NCBI RefSeq assembly: GCF_014197145.1 | Contig: NZ_JACIEZ010000011.1 | Span: 62,001 to 126,000 of the forward strand | Origin: Gellertiella hungarica | GTDB taxonomy: Bacteria > Pseudomonadota > Alphaproteobacteria > Rhizobiales > Rhizobiaceae | Length of the DNA stretch: 64,000 nt | Reading direction: 5' to 3' | Shown here: in pieces, positions 1 to 7,933 of the stretch | Numbering within the stretch: the stretch's first letter is position 1 | Layout: each line of letters begins with the position of its first letter | Notes under the pieces: model-generated | Told to the model about the DNA's origin: nothing | What the model saw: only the letters and a program-made list of their open reading frames with translations | Databases searched by the model: none | Translations under genes and position numbers: made by a program

Positions 1-745
1 CGACGTTGAGGGCAGGGGAATTGGCCTCTTCCCAGACTTTCTGGTGGCGGCGCTGCAGCGAGCAGTCCCGTTCGCCGAGATGGATCGCGTTGCCTTCGCC
101 GTCGCCCACCACCTGGATTTCGATGTGGCGCGGCTTTCCGAGATATTTCTCCATGTAGACGGCATCGTTGCCGAAGGCCGCAGCCGCTTCCGCGCGGGCG
201 GTGGAAATCGCCTCGTCGAGGTCCTCCTCGGTCTTTGCCACCTTCATGCCGCGGCCACCGCCGCCGGCGGTCGCCTTGATCAGCACGGGGAAACCGATCT
301 TGCGGGCCACCTCGAGCGCCTGTTCCGGCTTCACCTCGCCATCGGAGCCGGGAACGACCGGAATGCCGAGTTCCTGGGCCGTCTTCTTGGCGGTGATCTT
401 GTCACCCATGATGCGGATGTGTTCCGCGGTCGGGCCGATGAAGGTGATGCCGTGTGCATCGAGAATCTCGGCGAACTTGGCGTTTTCCGAGAGGAATCCG
501 TAGCCGGGATGAACCGCATCCGCACCGGTGATTTCGCAGGCCGCCACGATCTGGTGGATGTTCAGGTAGCTTTCGCGCGACGGGGGCGGGCCGATGCAGA
601 CGCTTTCGTCAGCCAGGCGCACATGCATCGCATCGGCATCGGCGGTCGAGTGGACCGCCACCGTCGGAATGCCGAGCTCCTTGCAGGCGCGCAGCACGCG
701 AAGGGCGATTTCGCCGCGGTTGGCAATGAGGATTTTCGAAACCAT
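1..745 (-). CDS. accC: Acetyl-CoA carboxylase, biotin carboxylase subunit (3' end beyond the window)
   Basis: Biotin carboxylase carries out ATP-dependent carboxylation of biotin on AccB, the first half-reaction of acetyl-CoA carboxylase in fatty acid synthesis, in the cytoplasm. Reading leftward from the ATG at 745, the protein begins [17 protein letters not shown], the usual AccC start, and continues through the glycine-rich ATP-grasp loop ([12 protein letters not shown]) into the [12 protein letters not shown] segment at the window edge. About 248 residues are visible of the usual ~450. It lies 12 bp downstream of accB, so the two are surely co-transcribed. Confidence 0.97.
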   Translation of the reverse strand, partial: MVSKILIANRGEIALRVLRACKELGIPTVAVHSTADADAMHVRLADESVCIGPPPSRESYLNIHQIVAACEITGADAVHPGYGFLSENAKFAEILDAHGITFIGPTAEHIRIMGDKITAKKTAQELGIPVVPGSDGEVKPEQALEVARKIGFPVLIKATAGGGGRGMKVAKTEEDLDEAISTARAEAAAAFGNDAVYMEKYLGKPRHIEIQVVGDGEGNAIHLGERDCSLQRRHQKVWEEANSPALNV

Positions 746-757
746 GGGCTCGGTGCC

Positions 758-1237
758 TTATTCGATGACGACGAGCGCTTCGCCGTATTCCACGGGACGG
801 CCGTCTTCGACCAGGATTTCGGTGACCTTGCCGGCGCGCGGCGCCGGGATCTGGTTCATGGTCTTCATCGCCTCGATGATGAGCAGCGTCTGGCCTTCCT
901 TGACGGTCGCGCCCACTTCGACGAAGGGGCGTGCGCCCGGGGCCGGTGCCATGTAGCAGGTGCCGACCATCGGGGCGGAGACGACATTGGCGGGGTTGCG
1001 GGCCGGAGCGGCCGGCGCTGCAGGGGCGGCGGCCGGTGCGGCCGGAGCGGCTGCAGCAACGGGAGCCGGGGCCGCAGCCATCGGTGCCTGAATGTAGTGC
1101 GGCGTGGCCGGGGTGCGCGAGACGCGGATCCGGAGGTCGTCCTGCTCGACTTCGATTTCCGTCAGGTCCGTATCGTTCAGGATGTTCGCCAGATCGCGGA
1201 TGAGCGCCTGGTCAATGCCGGATTTCTTCTCTGCCAT
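758..1237 (-). CDS. accB: Biotin carboxyl carrier protein of acetyl-CoA carboxylase
   Basis: This 159-residue protein carries the biotin that AccC carboxylates and that shuttles CO2 to the carboxyltransferase AccAD. The N-terminal 45 residues form the usual BCCP head. Residues about 50-82 are an Ala/Pro-rich flexible linker. Residues 84-159 are the biotinyl domain, with the EAMKTM motif whose Lys125 is the predicted biotinylation site. Length and layout are normal for the family. It sits between aroQ (20 bp upstream) and accC (12 bp downstream) on the same strand, a common alphaproteobacterial order. Confidence 0.97.
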   Translation of the reverse strand: MAEKKSGIDQALIRDLANILNDTDLTEIEVEQDDLRIRVSRTPATPHYIQAPMAAAPAPVAAAAPAAPAAAPAAPAAPARNPANVVSAPMVGTCYMAPAPGARPFVEVGATVKEGQTLLIIEAMKTMNQIPAPRAGKVTEILVEDGRPVEYGEALVVIE

Positions 1238-1257
1238 GGATAATCCCTTTGTTCTTC

Positions 1258-1695
1258 TTATCGCGTCACATTGGCCAGCGCGTGGAGCGCCAGGATGTAA
1301 CTGTATGGTCCGAAACCGCAGATCACGCCCTTGGAGACGGGTGCGGTCATGGTCTTGTGGCGGAATTCCTCCCGCGCGTGAATGTTGGAAAGGTGCAGCT
1401 CCACCACCGGCAGGCCAATGGCCCGGATGGCGTCGTGGAGTGCGATCGAAGTGTGGCCATAGGCACCGGGATTGATTGCAACACCCATTGCCTTGTCGGC
1501 AGCCTCATGAAGCCAGTCCACCAGCACGCCTTCGTGGTTCGTCTGCCGGAACACCACCTCGAGCCCGAGTTCCTTGCCACAAGCGACGCAGGCAGCCTCT
1601 ATATCGGCAAGCGTCTGGCCGCCATAGATCCCCGGTTCACGCTTTCCCAGCATGTTCAGGTTGGGACCGTTCAGCACATAAACCGATTGAGCCAT
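1258..1695 (-). CDS. aroQ: Type II 3-dehydroquinate dehydratase
   Basis: The enzyme dehydrates 3-dehydroquinate to 3-dehydroshikimate in the shikimate pathway. The 145-residue length matches the dodecameric type II family. The N-terminus carries the [13 protein letters not shown] signature (residues 9-21), followed by the catalytic Tyr24 in GIYG. The substrate-binding [13 protein letters not shown] segment follows residue 95. It is the second gene of the leftward dsbA-aroQ-accB-accC block, 20 bp ahead of accB and about 127 bp after the DsbA-family gene. Confidence 0.95.
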   Translation of the reverse strand: MAQSVYVLNGPNLNMLGKREPGIYGGQTLADIEAACVACGKELGLEVVFRQTNHEGVLVDWLHEAADKAMGVAINPGAYGHTSIALHDAIRAIGLPVVELHLSNIHAREEFRHKTMTAPVSKGVICGFGPYSYILALHALANVTR

Positions 1696-1822
1696 CGCAA
1701 ATTCCGACTTGTGACACGACGGTCACCTATAGACCGCCTGTCCTGCAAGGGAAAGAGCCTTGCCCCACTTGCGGCATTGTCCACAAGCGGGGAAGCGCTT
1801 AAAAGTCGAATTTGTCGGAATT

Positions 1823-2590
1823 TCAGCAGGTGATCTTCCCGCAGGCGCGGACGTTTGCAACCTTCGCGCTCAGTTCCTCGATCCCAATCGCGCCGAAAAC
1901 GGGCTCGTTGCCGATCACGTAGGAGGGGGTTCCGCTGACGCCGAGCTCCTGCGCCACGCGATATGCCTCCCGGATGGAGTCGTCCGCCGGGCTTTTCTTC
2001 ATCATGTCGCGGATTTCGGTCTCCGTCACGCCGAGCGAGGTGGCGATCTCGATGGCCCGGGCTTCGGTCGCGCGGCCATGGCCTCCCAGAAGCGCCTGGT
2101 GGAAGTCGTTGTACTTGTCGCGCTTCAGCTTGCGGAAGGCATCGGCAACCCGGTGCGCGGCCAGCGAATCCGGCCCGAGAATGGGGAATTCCTTCAGCAC
2201 GAAGCGGATGTTCTTGTCCTTCTCCAGAAGCGCGTTCATGTCCGGAAGGGCCTGCTTGCAGTAGCCGCAGTTGTAGTCGAAGAACTCGACGACAGTCACG
2301 TCGCCCTTCGGATTGCCGAGATTGACATCGTCGGCCGCATTGAAGATCGCATCCTTGTTGCGCTCGACAGCTTCCGTCACGGCCCGGGCCTGTTCATCGG
2401 CCTGCTTCTTCTCGAGCGCAGCCTGCGCCTCCTGGATAACTTCCGGATGGCTGATCAGATACTCGCGGATGAATGCGCCGAATTCCTTTTTCTGGGCGTC
2501 GTCCAGCGCGTTGGCGGCGAGGGGGGCGGCGGCAAGAGCGCCGAGCATCACGCATCCGGTAGCAATAAGGGTCTTCAGTTTCAGGGCCAT
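1823..2590 (-). CDS. DsbA-family thiol:disulfide oxidoreductase, exported
   Basis: This is a 255-residue periplasmic thioredoxin-fold protein. The start is placed at the ATG at 2590 rather than an in-frame codon 12 residues upstream. A GAGG ribosome-binding site lies just before it, and it gives a proper signal peptide (MALKLKTLIATG, then a hydrophobic run to about residue 28). A helical N-terminal region (about 30-90) precedes the thioredoxin fold. The redox motif is CGYC at residues 108-111, and a cis-proline loop (SGTPSYVIG) lies near the C-terminus. The long helical N-terminal part resembles the Com1/ScsC-like branch of DsbA proteins. Whether it is an oxidase or an isomerase cannot be told from sequence. 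Confidence 0.88.
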   Translation of the reverse strand: MALKLKTLIATGCVMLGALAAAPLAANALDDAQKKEFGAFIREYLISHPEVIQEAQAALEKKQADEQARAVTEAVERNKDAIFNAADDVNLGNPKGDVTVVEFFDYNCGYCKQALPDMNALLEKDKNIRFVLKEFPILGPDSLAAHRVADAFRKLKRDKYNDFHQALLGGHGRATEARAIEIATSLGVTETEIRDMMKKSPADDSIREAYRVAQELGVSGTPSYVIGNEPVFGAIGIEELSAKVANVRACGKITC

Positions 2591-2861
2591 ACGATCCTCG
2601 TTCGTCTCATGGGCGCACAAGGGCAACCTCTGTCCGCCCCCGCAATCCGTTTGTCGAGCTATAAGCCGTTCCGGCCCGAGCTCAAACCGAAAAGCGCAGC
2701 GACCGGCGCGCCTTCGCGCAAAAGTGAAGGGACAATGTGGCCGTTTTCCGCCGGTTCGTCGACCGACAAGGATATGGGAAAACGGTTGTTTTACAGCATC
2801 TTGTCCGTAAATGCGGAATCAGGTTCGCAAGCACCTGAATCAATCTCTGAGCGGCGACGGA

Positions 2862-2896
2862 CAAAGAAAAAGGCCGCTCCCTATCGGGAGCGGCCT
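2862..2896 (-). terminator. Rho-independent terminator of rne
   Basis: An 11-bp perfect stem (AGGCCGCTCCC at 2871-2881 with its complement at 2886-2896) encloses a 4-base loop. On the minus strand it is followed by a T-rich tract (2862-2870). It lies about 30 bp past the rne stop. It is the only clear element in the 336-bp gap 2591-2926 between rne and the DsbA-family gene. Confidence 0.85.
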
Positions 2897-2926
2897 GATC
2901 TCGGGAAGTCTATCCCCGGCGCGCTC

Positions 2927-5785
2927 TCAGAGGAAGCCGCGGCGAGACCACCAGCCGGCCTTCTTCGGCTTGTCGGCTGCTTCCTCGCCGGCCGCGGACT
3001 TCACGACCGGTTCGGAGGTGGAGATGTTCGAGCCGCGATTGGCGCGCACGGGCTTTGCAGCATCGTCCGCTGCCTGTTCCTCGGCTGCTGCGGTTTCCGC
3101 CGCAGGAGCGTCCTCGGCGGGCGCCTCCGGTGCCGGCGCCTCTTCGGCGGGGGCTGCGTCCTCGGTTGCGACCGGTGCGGGTTCGGCCGCAGCCTTCTTG
3201 GCGCGGCTGCGGCGCGGCTTGGCAGGCTTTGCTTCCGGAGCAGGGGCGACGCCTTCGACGGCCGCCGTGGCTTCCGGTGCTTCCGCAGCTAGCGTCTCGG
3301 CCACGGCCTCGATGACCTCGGCTTCGGTGCGATCCGGTTCTTCCGTGGATCCGGCCTCGTCTGCGTCCGCTTCGCCCGAAGTCACTGCCTGTGCCTCACC
3401 GGTGCCCTCGGCGCCTTCCTCGCGATTGCGGCGGCCACCGCGCTTGCCGCGCCGGCGGCGCTTGCGGCGCTGGCTTTCCTCGCTTTCGGAGGACTGAAGC
3501 GCGGGCTTGTCGCCCTCTTCGCCCTCGGCGTCGTCGGCATCGTCGTCCTGGTCTTCACCGCCGAAATCGGCGTTGGACTGATGTTCCGACTGGAAGCCGG
3601 CATCCTCGCCGCGCTCGCCATTGCCCTTGCCGCCACGGCGACGACGGCGACGCTTGCGCTTGCGGTTGCCTTCCCCGCCTTCCGCACGGGACGGATGATG
3701 GGCGTCGGAAGCCTTCTCGACGACGATTTCCTCCTCGTCGGCCTCCTCCTCGATGATGACGACGTCGTCTTCCTCGGGTTCGGGCTCGAAGTGGATCAGG
3801 GTCTCGATCTTGACCGGGTTCTCGACGGCTTCGCCACGATCGATGGCGAAGTGCTGGCTGCCGACATTGGCATCTGCCGAAATGAAGATCGATACGCCAA
3901 AGCGCTTCTCATAGTCCGTGATGGTCGTGCGCTTCTGGTTGAGGAGGTAGAGCGCGATGTCCGGCGTGGTGCGCACGGTGATGTTGTGCGTCGTGTTCTT
4001 CAGCAGGTATTCCTCGATGCCGCGCAGGACATGCAGCGCGATGGAGGACTGCGAGCGCACATGGCCCGTTCCGCCGCAATGCGAGCAGACCTGGGTGGTG
4101 CTTTCGAGAACCGAGGCGCGGATGCGCTGGCGCGACATCTCCAGAAGGCCGAAATGCGAGATCCGGCCGACCTGGATGCGGGCGCGGTCGTTCTTCAGGC
4201 AATCCTTCAGGCGCTTCTCGACGGCGCGGTTGTTGCGCTTCTCCTCCATGTCGATGAAGTCGATGACGATCAGGCCGGCAAGGTCGCGCAGGCGAAGCTG
4301 GCGTGCCACTTCCTCTGCGGCCTCGAGGTTCGTCTGGAGGGCGGTATCCTCGATCGAATGCTCGCGGGTGGAGCGGCCGGAGTTCACGTCCACCGCCACC
4401 AGCGCTTCGGTCTGGTTGATGATGATGTAGCCGCCGGACTTCAGCGTCACCTGGGGCTGCAGCATGCGGTCGAGCTGGGCCTCGATACCGTTGCGCGAGA
4501 AGATCGGGTGAATGTCGCGATAGGGCTGAACCACCTTGGCGTGGCTCGGCATCAGCATCTTCATGAAGTCTTTCGCTTCACGATAGCCTTCCTCGCCGGC
4601 AACGATGATCTCGCCGATATCCTTGTTGTAGAGGTCGCGGATCGAACGCTTGATCAGGCTGCCTTCTTCATAGACGAGGCAGGGCGCCGTGGAATTCAGC
4701 GTCAGCGTGCGCACGTTTTCCCAGAGGCGCATCAGGTATTCGAAGTCACGCTTGACCTCGACCTTGGTGCGGTTCGCACCGGCCGTGCGCAGGATCACGC
4801 CCATGCCCTGCGGCACGTCGAGACCGCGGGCGATCTCCTTGAGGCGCTTGCGGTCCTGCGGGTTGGTGATCTTGCGGGAAATGCCGCCGCCACGCGCCGT
4901 GTTCGGCATCAGAACCGAGTAACGGCCGGCAAGCGAGAGATAGGTGGTGAGCGCCGCGCCCTTGTTGCCGCGCTCTTCCTTGGCGACCTGCACCAGCAGG
5001 ATCTGCCGGCGCTTGATCACTTCCTGGATGCGGTACTGCTTGCGCGGCTTGCGCACGATGCGGTCCGGCACTTCTTCCATCGCGTCTTCCGCGCCGACGG
5101 ACTCGATGACTTCCTTTTCGCCTTCATCGGCGTCGTCGTCATCGTCCTCGTCATCGTCGTGGCGCGGGCGGGCTTCCTCGGACACGGAGTCGGAATCGAC
5201 CATCGCAGCCATTTCGCCGGGCGTGGAGTCGTCACCGTCGGGGTCGGAGGAGGTGGCGTCCGCCTCGACGGCGGCCTCTTCGGCCACGGTCTCTTCGGCA
5301 ACCTTCTTCTTCGCGCGGGTGCGGCGCGGCTTCTTGGGCTTCTCGACCTTCGCCTCGACGGGTGCTGCATCCTCCGAGGCGGTGTCTGCCTCTACGGCCT
5401 GCGGTGCATCTTCCGTCGTCGCGGCGGTTGCATCCGTCTCGTTGTCGGAAAGATCGGTGCCGGTCTCCACGTGCTCGATGTCGTCGTCGCGGCGATGCTC
5501 TTCGGCTTCCGCGCGCAGCAGCGCCTGACGATCCGCCAGCGGGATCTGGTAGTAATCGGGATGGATTTCGGCAAAGGCCAGGAAGCCGTGCCTGTTTCCG
5601 CCGTAGTCAACGAAGGCCGCCTGAAGGGAAGGTTCTACGCGGGTAACCTTGGCGAGGTAGATGTTTCCGCGGATCTGTTTCTTGTGTTGCGATTCGAAGT
5701 CGAATTCTTCTATGCGGTTCCCGCGAACGACAACGACGCGCGTCTCTTCCGAGTGAGACGCATCGATAAGCATTTTGTCTGCCAT
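2927..5785 (-). CDS. rne: Ribonuclease E/G
   Basis: RNase E is the main endoribonuclease of the RNA degradosome. The 952-residue protein opens with an S1-type region (residues about 35-75) interrupted by an acidic low-complexity insert (about 85-235), typical of rhizobial RNase E. The catalytic core has the two Mg-binding aspartates, Asp466 (VDVNSGR) and Asp509 (IVIDFIDM). Their 43-residue spacing matches E. coli Asp303/Asp346. The Zn-link is CSHC at 567-570. The C-terminal 250 residues are a charged and Pro/Ala-rich scaffold, with arginine-rich blocks and a WWSRRGFL end. It has its own terminator downstream. Confidence 0.96.
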   Translation of the reverse strand: MADKMLIDASHSEETRVVVVRGNRIEEFDFESQHKKQIRGNIYLAKVTRVEPSLQAAFVDYGGNRHGFLAFAEIHPDYYQIPLADRQALLRAEAEEHRRDDDIEHVETGTDLSDNETDATAATTEDAPQAVEADTASEDAAPVEAKVEKPKKPRRTRAKKKVAEETVAEEAAVEADATSSDPDGDDSTPGEMAAMVDSDSVSEEARPRHDDDEDDDDDADEGEKEVIESVGAEDAMEEVPDRIVRKPRKQYRIQEVIKRRQILLVQVAKEERGNKGAALTTYLSLAGRYSVLMPNTARGGGISRKITNPQDRKRLKEIARGLDVPQGMGVILRTAGANRTKVEVKRDFEYLMRLWENVRTLTLNSTAPCLVYEEGSLIKRSIRDLYNKDIGEIIVAGEEGYREAKDFMKMLMPSHAKVVQPYRDIHPIFSRNGIEAQLDRMLQPQVTLKSGGYIIINQTEALVAVDVNSGRSTREHSIEDTALQTNLEAAEEVARQLRLRDLAGLIVIDFIDMEEKRNNRAVEKRLKDCLKNDRARIQVGRISHFGLLEMSRQRIRASVLESTTQVCSHCGGTGHVRSQSSIALHVLRGIEEYLLKNTTHNITVRTTPDIALYLLNQKRTTITDYEKRFGVSIFISADANVGSQHFAIDRGEAVENPVKIETLIHFEPEPEEDDVVIIEEEADEEEIVVEKASDAHHPSRAEGGEGNRKRKRRRRRRGGKGNGERGEDAGFQSEHQSNADFGGEDQDDDADDAEGEEGDKPALQSSESEESQRRKRRRRGKRGGRRNREEGAEGTGEAQAVTSGEADADEAGSTEEPDRTEAEVIEAVAETLAAEAPEATAAVEGVAPAPEAKPAKPRRSRAKKAAAEPAPVATEDAAPAEEAPAPEAPAEDAPAAETAAAEEQAADDAAKPVRANRGSNISTSEPVVKSAAGEEAADKPKKAGWWSRRGFL

Positions 5786-6372
5786 GTAACCTGTGCTCCT
5801 CGGCGCAGCAGGCCGGGTGCATGCCTACCGTGCCATGAGGCCCGGTGGTGATATGCGACAGGTGATGCGCCGGAAATAGATGTTCTCGATGGAGATGGTT
5901 GGCTGGCGGGCAGAGAAGCAGGGGCGGGGATGTTTCCTCCCTCAGCGCTGCTCAACTGTGACAAGATCTGCCGCGACACCATTTCGGTCCATACGAGACT
6001 GACTAAGTTTAGACCCGGGAAGGGTCCGATGGATTGTGCTCCTTGGAGCGTTCGGTGGCTCGCCACCGAAAATTCTGTTTCCGGCCAGGCCGGTGTTCGT
6101 GATCCAGTTCCGGGACTTTGGTGTCACCACGGCGGATGAAGAGCGGGCCGATGGCGCCAGATCGTTGGCTGCCTTGTTGCCGCAATTCTATCCCGTTCAC
6201 ACTTTTTGTCCCGTCTTGCCTTGTATGGTCAAACCGCGACAATGGCAAGGGGAAAGCCGGTTTTGCCATAATATTGTAATAATTTTAGCATTGCTCGGCC
6301 GCGGCGCAGCCTGTCGCGGCATCGTCGTTTTGGGCTTCGGTCGGCGCCTCGATCCTGCTAGGAAGGCGCGAA
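5786..6372. other. Divergent intergenic region, probable long rne leader and amiC promoter
   Basis: This 587-bp gap separates the divergent rne and amiC starts. No ORF with a convincing start is seen on either strand. The amiC side contains an AT-rich stretch (about 6265-6292). RNase E genes often have long autoregulatory 5' untranslated regions, so much of this space may be rne leader. I could not identify a defined RNA fold by reading. Confidence 0.5.
6263..6291 (+). promoter_or_regulatory. Candidate sigma70-type promoter of amiC
   Basis: TTGCCA (6263-6268) and TAGCAT (6286-6291) are separated by 17 bp in an otherwise GC-rich setting, about 80 bp ahead of amiC. The match to the -35 and -10 consensus is moderate and rests on reading alone. 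Confidence 0.35.
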
Positions 6373-7623
6373 ATGCGGCGTTCGGGAGGCCAGATGAAAC
6401 GGGTTGGGGGCATTCTACTTGCGGTGGCGGTCCTGCTGTCGCCTCTTTCCTTCAGGGGCGCGCGGGCAACCGGCGGAGAAGAAGCGCCCGCTATGGTCGT
6501 CTCCGCCACGCGACTCACCGCCACGGACCAGCGGATGACGCTGGAAATGGATTTCGACCAGAAGCCTGCCTACAGCTTCCACTATGTCGACCAGCCGCCG
6601 CGCCTGATCCTGGACCTGCCGAAGACCGTCTTTGCCAGCCCCGACAACACGATCGAAGGCGAGGGCATCGTCAAGGGCGTGCGTTACGGGACCATGTCGG
6701 AGGGCTCGGCGCGGATGGTCGTCGCACTGCGTCATCCCCTGAAGGTGGTGCGCTCGGAGATCCGGGCCCAACCCGAAGGAAAGGGTGCTGCCCTGGTGCT
6801 CGAGGGCGAAAAGATTGCGCCGGAGGCCTTCCGCTCCCTCGTGGCGGCGCAGACGTGGGAGGATCCGCAGGCGACTGCGAGCGTCCAGCAGCCCGCCATC
6901 CTCGCTTCGCCCTCCGAAGGCGATTTCCTTGTTGCGGTGGATGCCGGCCACGGCGGGATCGACACCGGCGCGAGCAGCCCGGACGGCAAGACGGTCGAGA
7001 AGCACATCACGCTCGCCTTTGCCCGGGCCCTTGCCGGCGAGCTGAACGGCCGCCCCGGCATCAAGGCTTTCCTCACCCGCGATTCCGACGAATTCATTTC
7101 GCTGAGCCGCCGTGTGGCGATTGCCCGCGAGCACAAGGCGAACCTTTTCGTTTCCCTGCATGCGGACAAGCTGAAGCAGAGCGACATCCGCGGGGCCACT
7201 GTCTACACGATTTCCGACCGGGCATCGGATACGCTTTCCGCGAGCCTCGCGGAACGGGAAAACCTGTCCGACGAGCTTGCCGGCATCGCGGTGACCGACG
7301 AACCGGAGGAGGTGGCCGATATCCTGCTCGACCTCACCCGGCGCGAGACCCAGGCCTTTGCGGTCACGCTTGCAGAGCAGATCATCGCCTCCTTCCGCGG
7401 CCAGGTGGAGCTGATCAACAACCCCCACCGTTCCGCAGGCTTCATCGTGCTGGGTGCCCCGGAAATTCCCTCGATCCTCCTGGAGCTCGGCTTTCTCTCG
7501 AACAGGAAGGACGTCGAACAGCTGACCGATCCCGATCGTCAGAAGCTGATCGCCCGGCTGCTCGCCGATGCCATCGTGCGCTACCGCTCGCCCGAAGCCC
7601 AGCTGCCGGGGCAGGGCGGCTGA
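6373..7623 (+). CDS. amiC: N-acetylmuramoyl-L-alanine amidase (AMIN + Amidase_3)
   Basis: This 416-residue periplasmic zinc amidase cleaves the lactyl-peptide bond of peptidoglycan, typically during daughter-cell separation. A signal peptide (hydrophobic GGILLAVAVLLSPLSF) is followed by an AMIN domain (about 40-140). The Amidase_3 catalytic domain (about 190-405) carries the zinc motifs DAGHGGIDTGA, SLHADK and the catalytic LLELGF near the end. The ATG at 6394 is an alternative start, because GGGAGG stands just before it. AGGAAGG also precedes the ATG at 6373. The PBP1A gene follows downstream on the same strand, a common pairing in this group. Confidence 0.93.
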   Translation: MRRSGGQMKRVGGILLAVAVLLSPLSFRGARATGGEEAPAMVVSATRLTATDQRMTLEMDFDQKPAYSFHYVDQPPRLILDLPKTVFASPDNTIEGEGIVKGVRYGTMSEGSARMVVALRHPLKVVRSEIRAQPEGKGAALVLEGEKIAPEAFRSLVAAQTWEDPQATASVQQPAILASPSEGDFLVAVDAGHGGIDTGASSPDGKTVEKHITLAFARALAGELNGRPGIKAFLTRDSDEFISLSRRVAIAREHKANLFVSLHADKLKQSDIRGATVYTISDRASDTLSASLAERENLSDELAGIAVTDEPEEVADILLDLTRRETQAFAVTLAEQIIASFRGQVELINNPHRSAGFIVLGAPEIPSILLELGFLSNRKDVEQLTDPDRQKLIARLLADAIVRYRSPEAQLPGQGG

Positions 7624-7933
7624 GCGGCGAGGCTTTTCCGGCCGTGCCGCACCGGCCTGCGGCAGCCCGGCAACAGCCATGACGAATTCATGAAGAAAAC
7701 CTTAAGGCCGCCGGCCACAGCCCTAATTTCCGCACAATCGGCGGTGTAAGCCGGACCCGTACAGGAGACGGCTCTGCCAGGCGGGCAGGGTGTGGAGAAC
7801 CACGCAGGCGGGCGCTTTCCGCCCTGGCTTCCCACACATTCCTTGCAAACGGGAAACCGCCGTGCAAAAGCCGTAGCTAACGACAATTCCCGTTCCGCAC
7901 GAGGAGCGGCAGGCAGGCATCGGCAAACCGGCA
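7624..7933. other. Intergenic region between amiC and mrcA
   Basis: This 310-bp gap holds no convincing gene. Only a 19-codon reading frame beginning MKKTLRPP (about 7690-7749) is visible, and nothing supports it as coding. No T-tailed hairpin was found, so read-through from amiC into mrcA is possible. Confidence 0.4.

Noticed and set aside
44-1243. Long plus-strand open frame opposite accC/accB
   Set aside because: It is antisense to accC and accB, which have clear family motifs. Its His/Asp/Arg-rich composition is typical of a shadow frame in GC-rich DNA.
3581-5851. 756-codon plus-strand frame opposite rne
   Set aside because: Shadow of rne. Repeated Leu/Val/Asp/His composition with no recognisable domain, and no ribosome-binding site.
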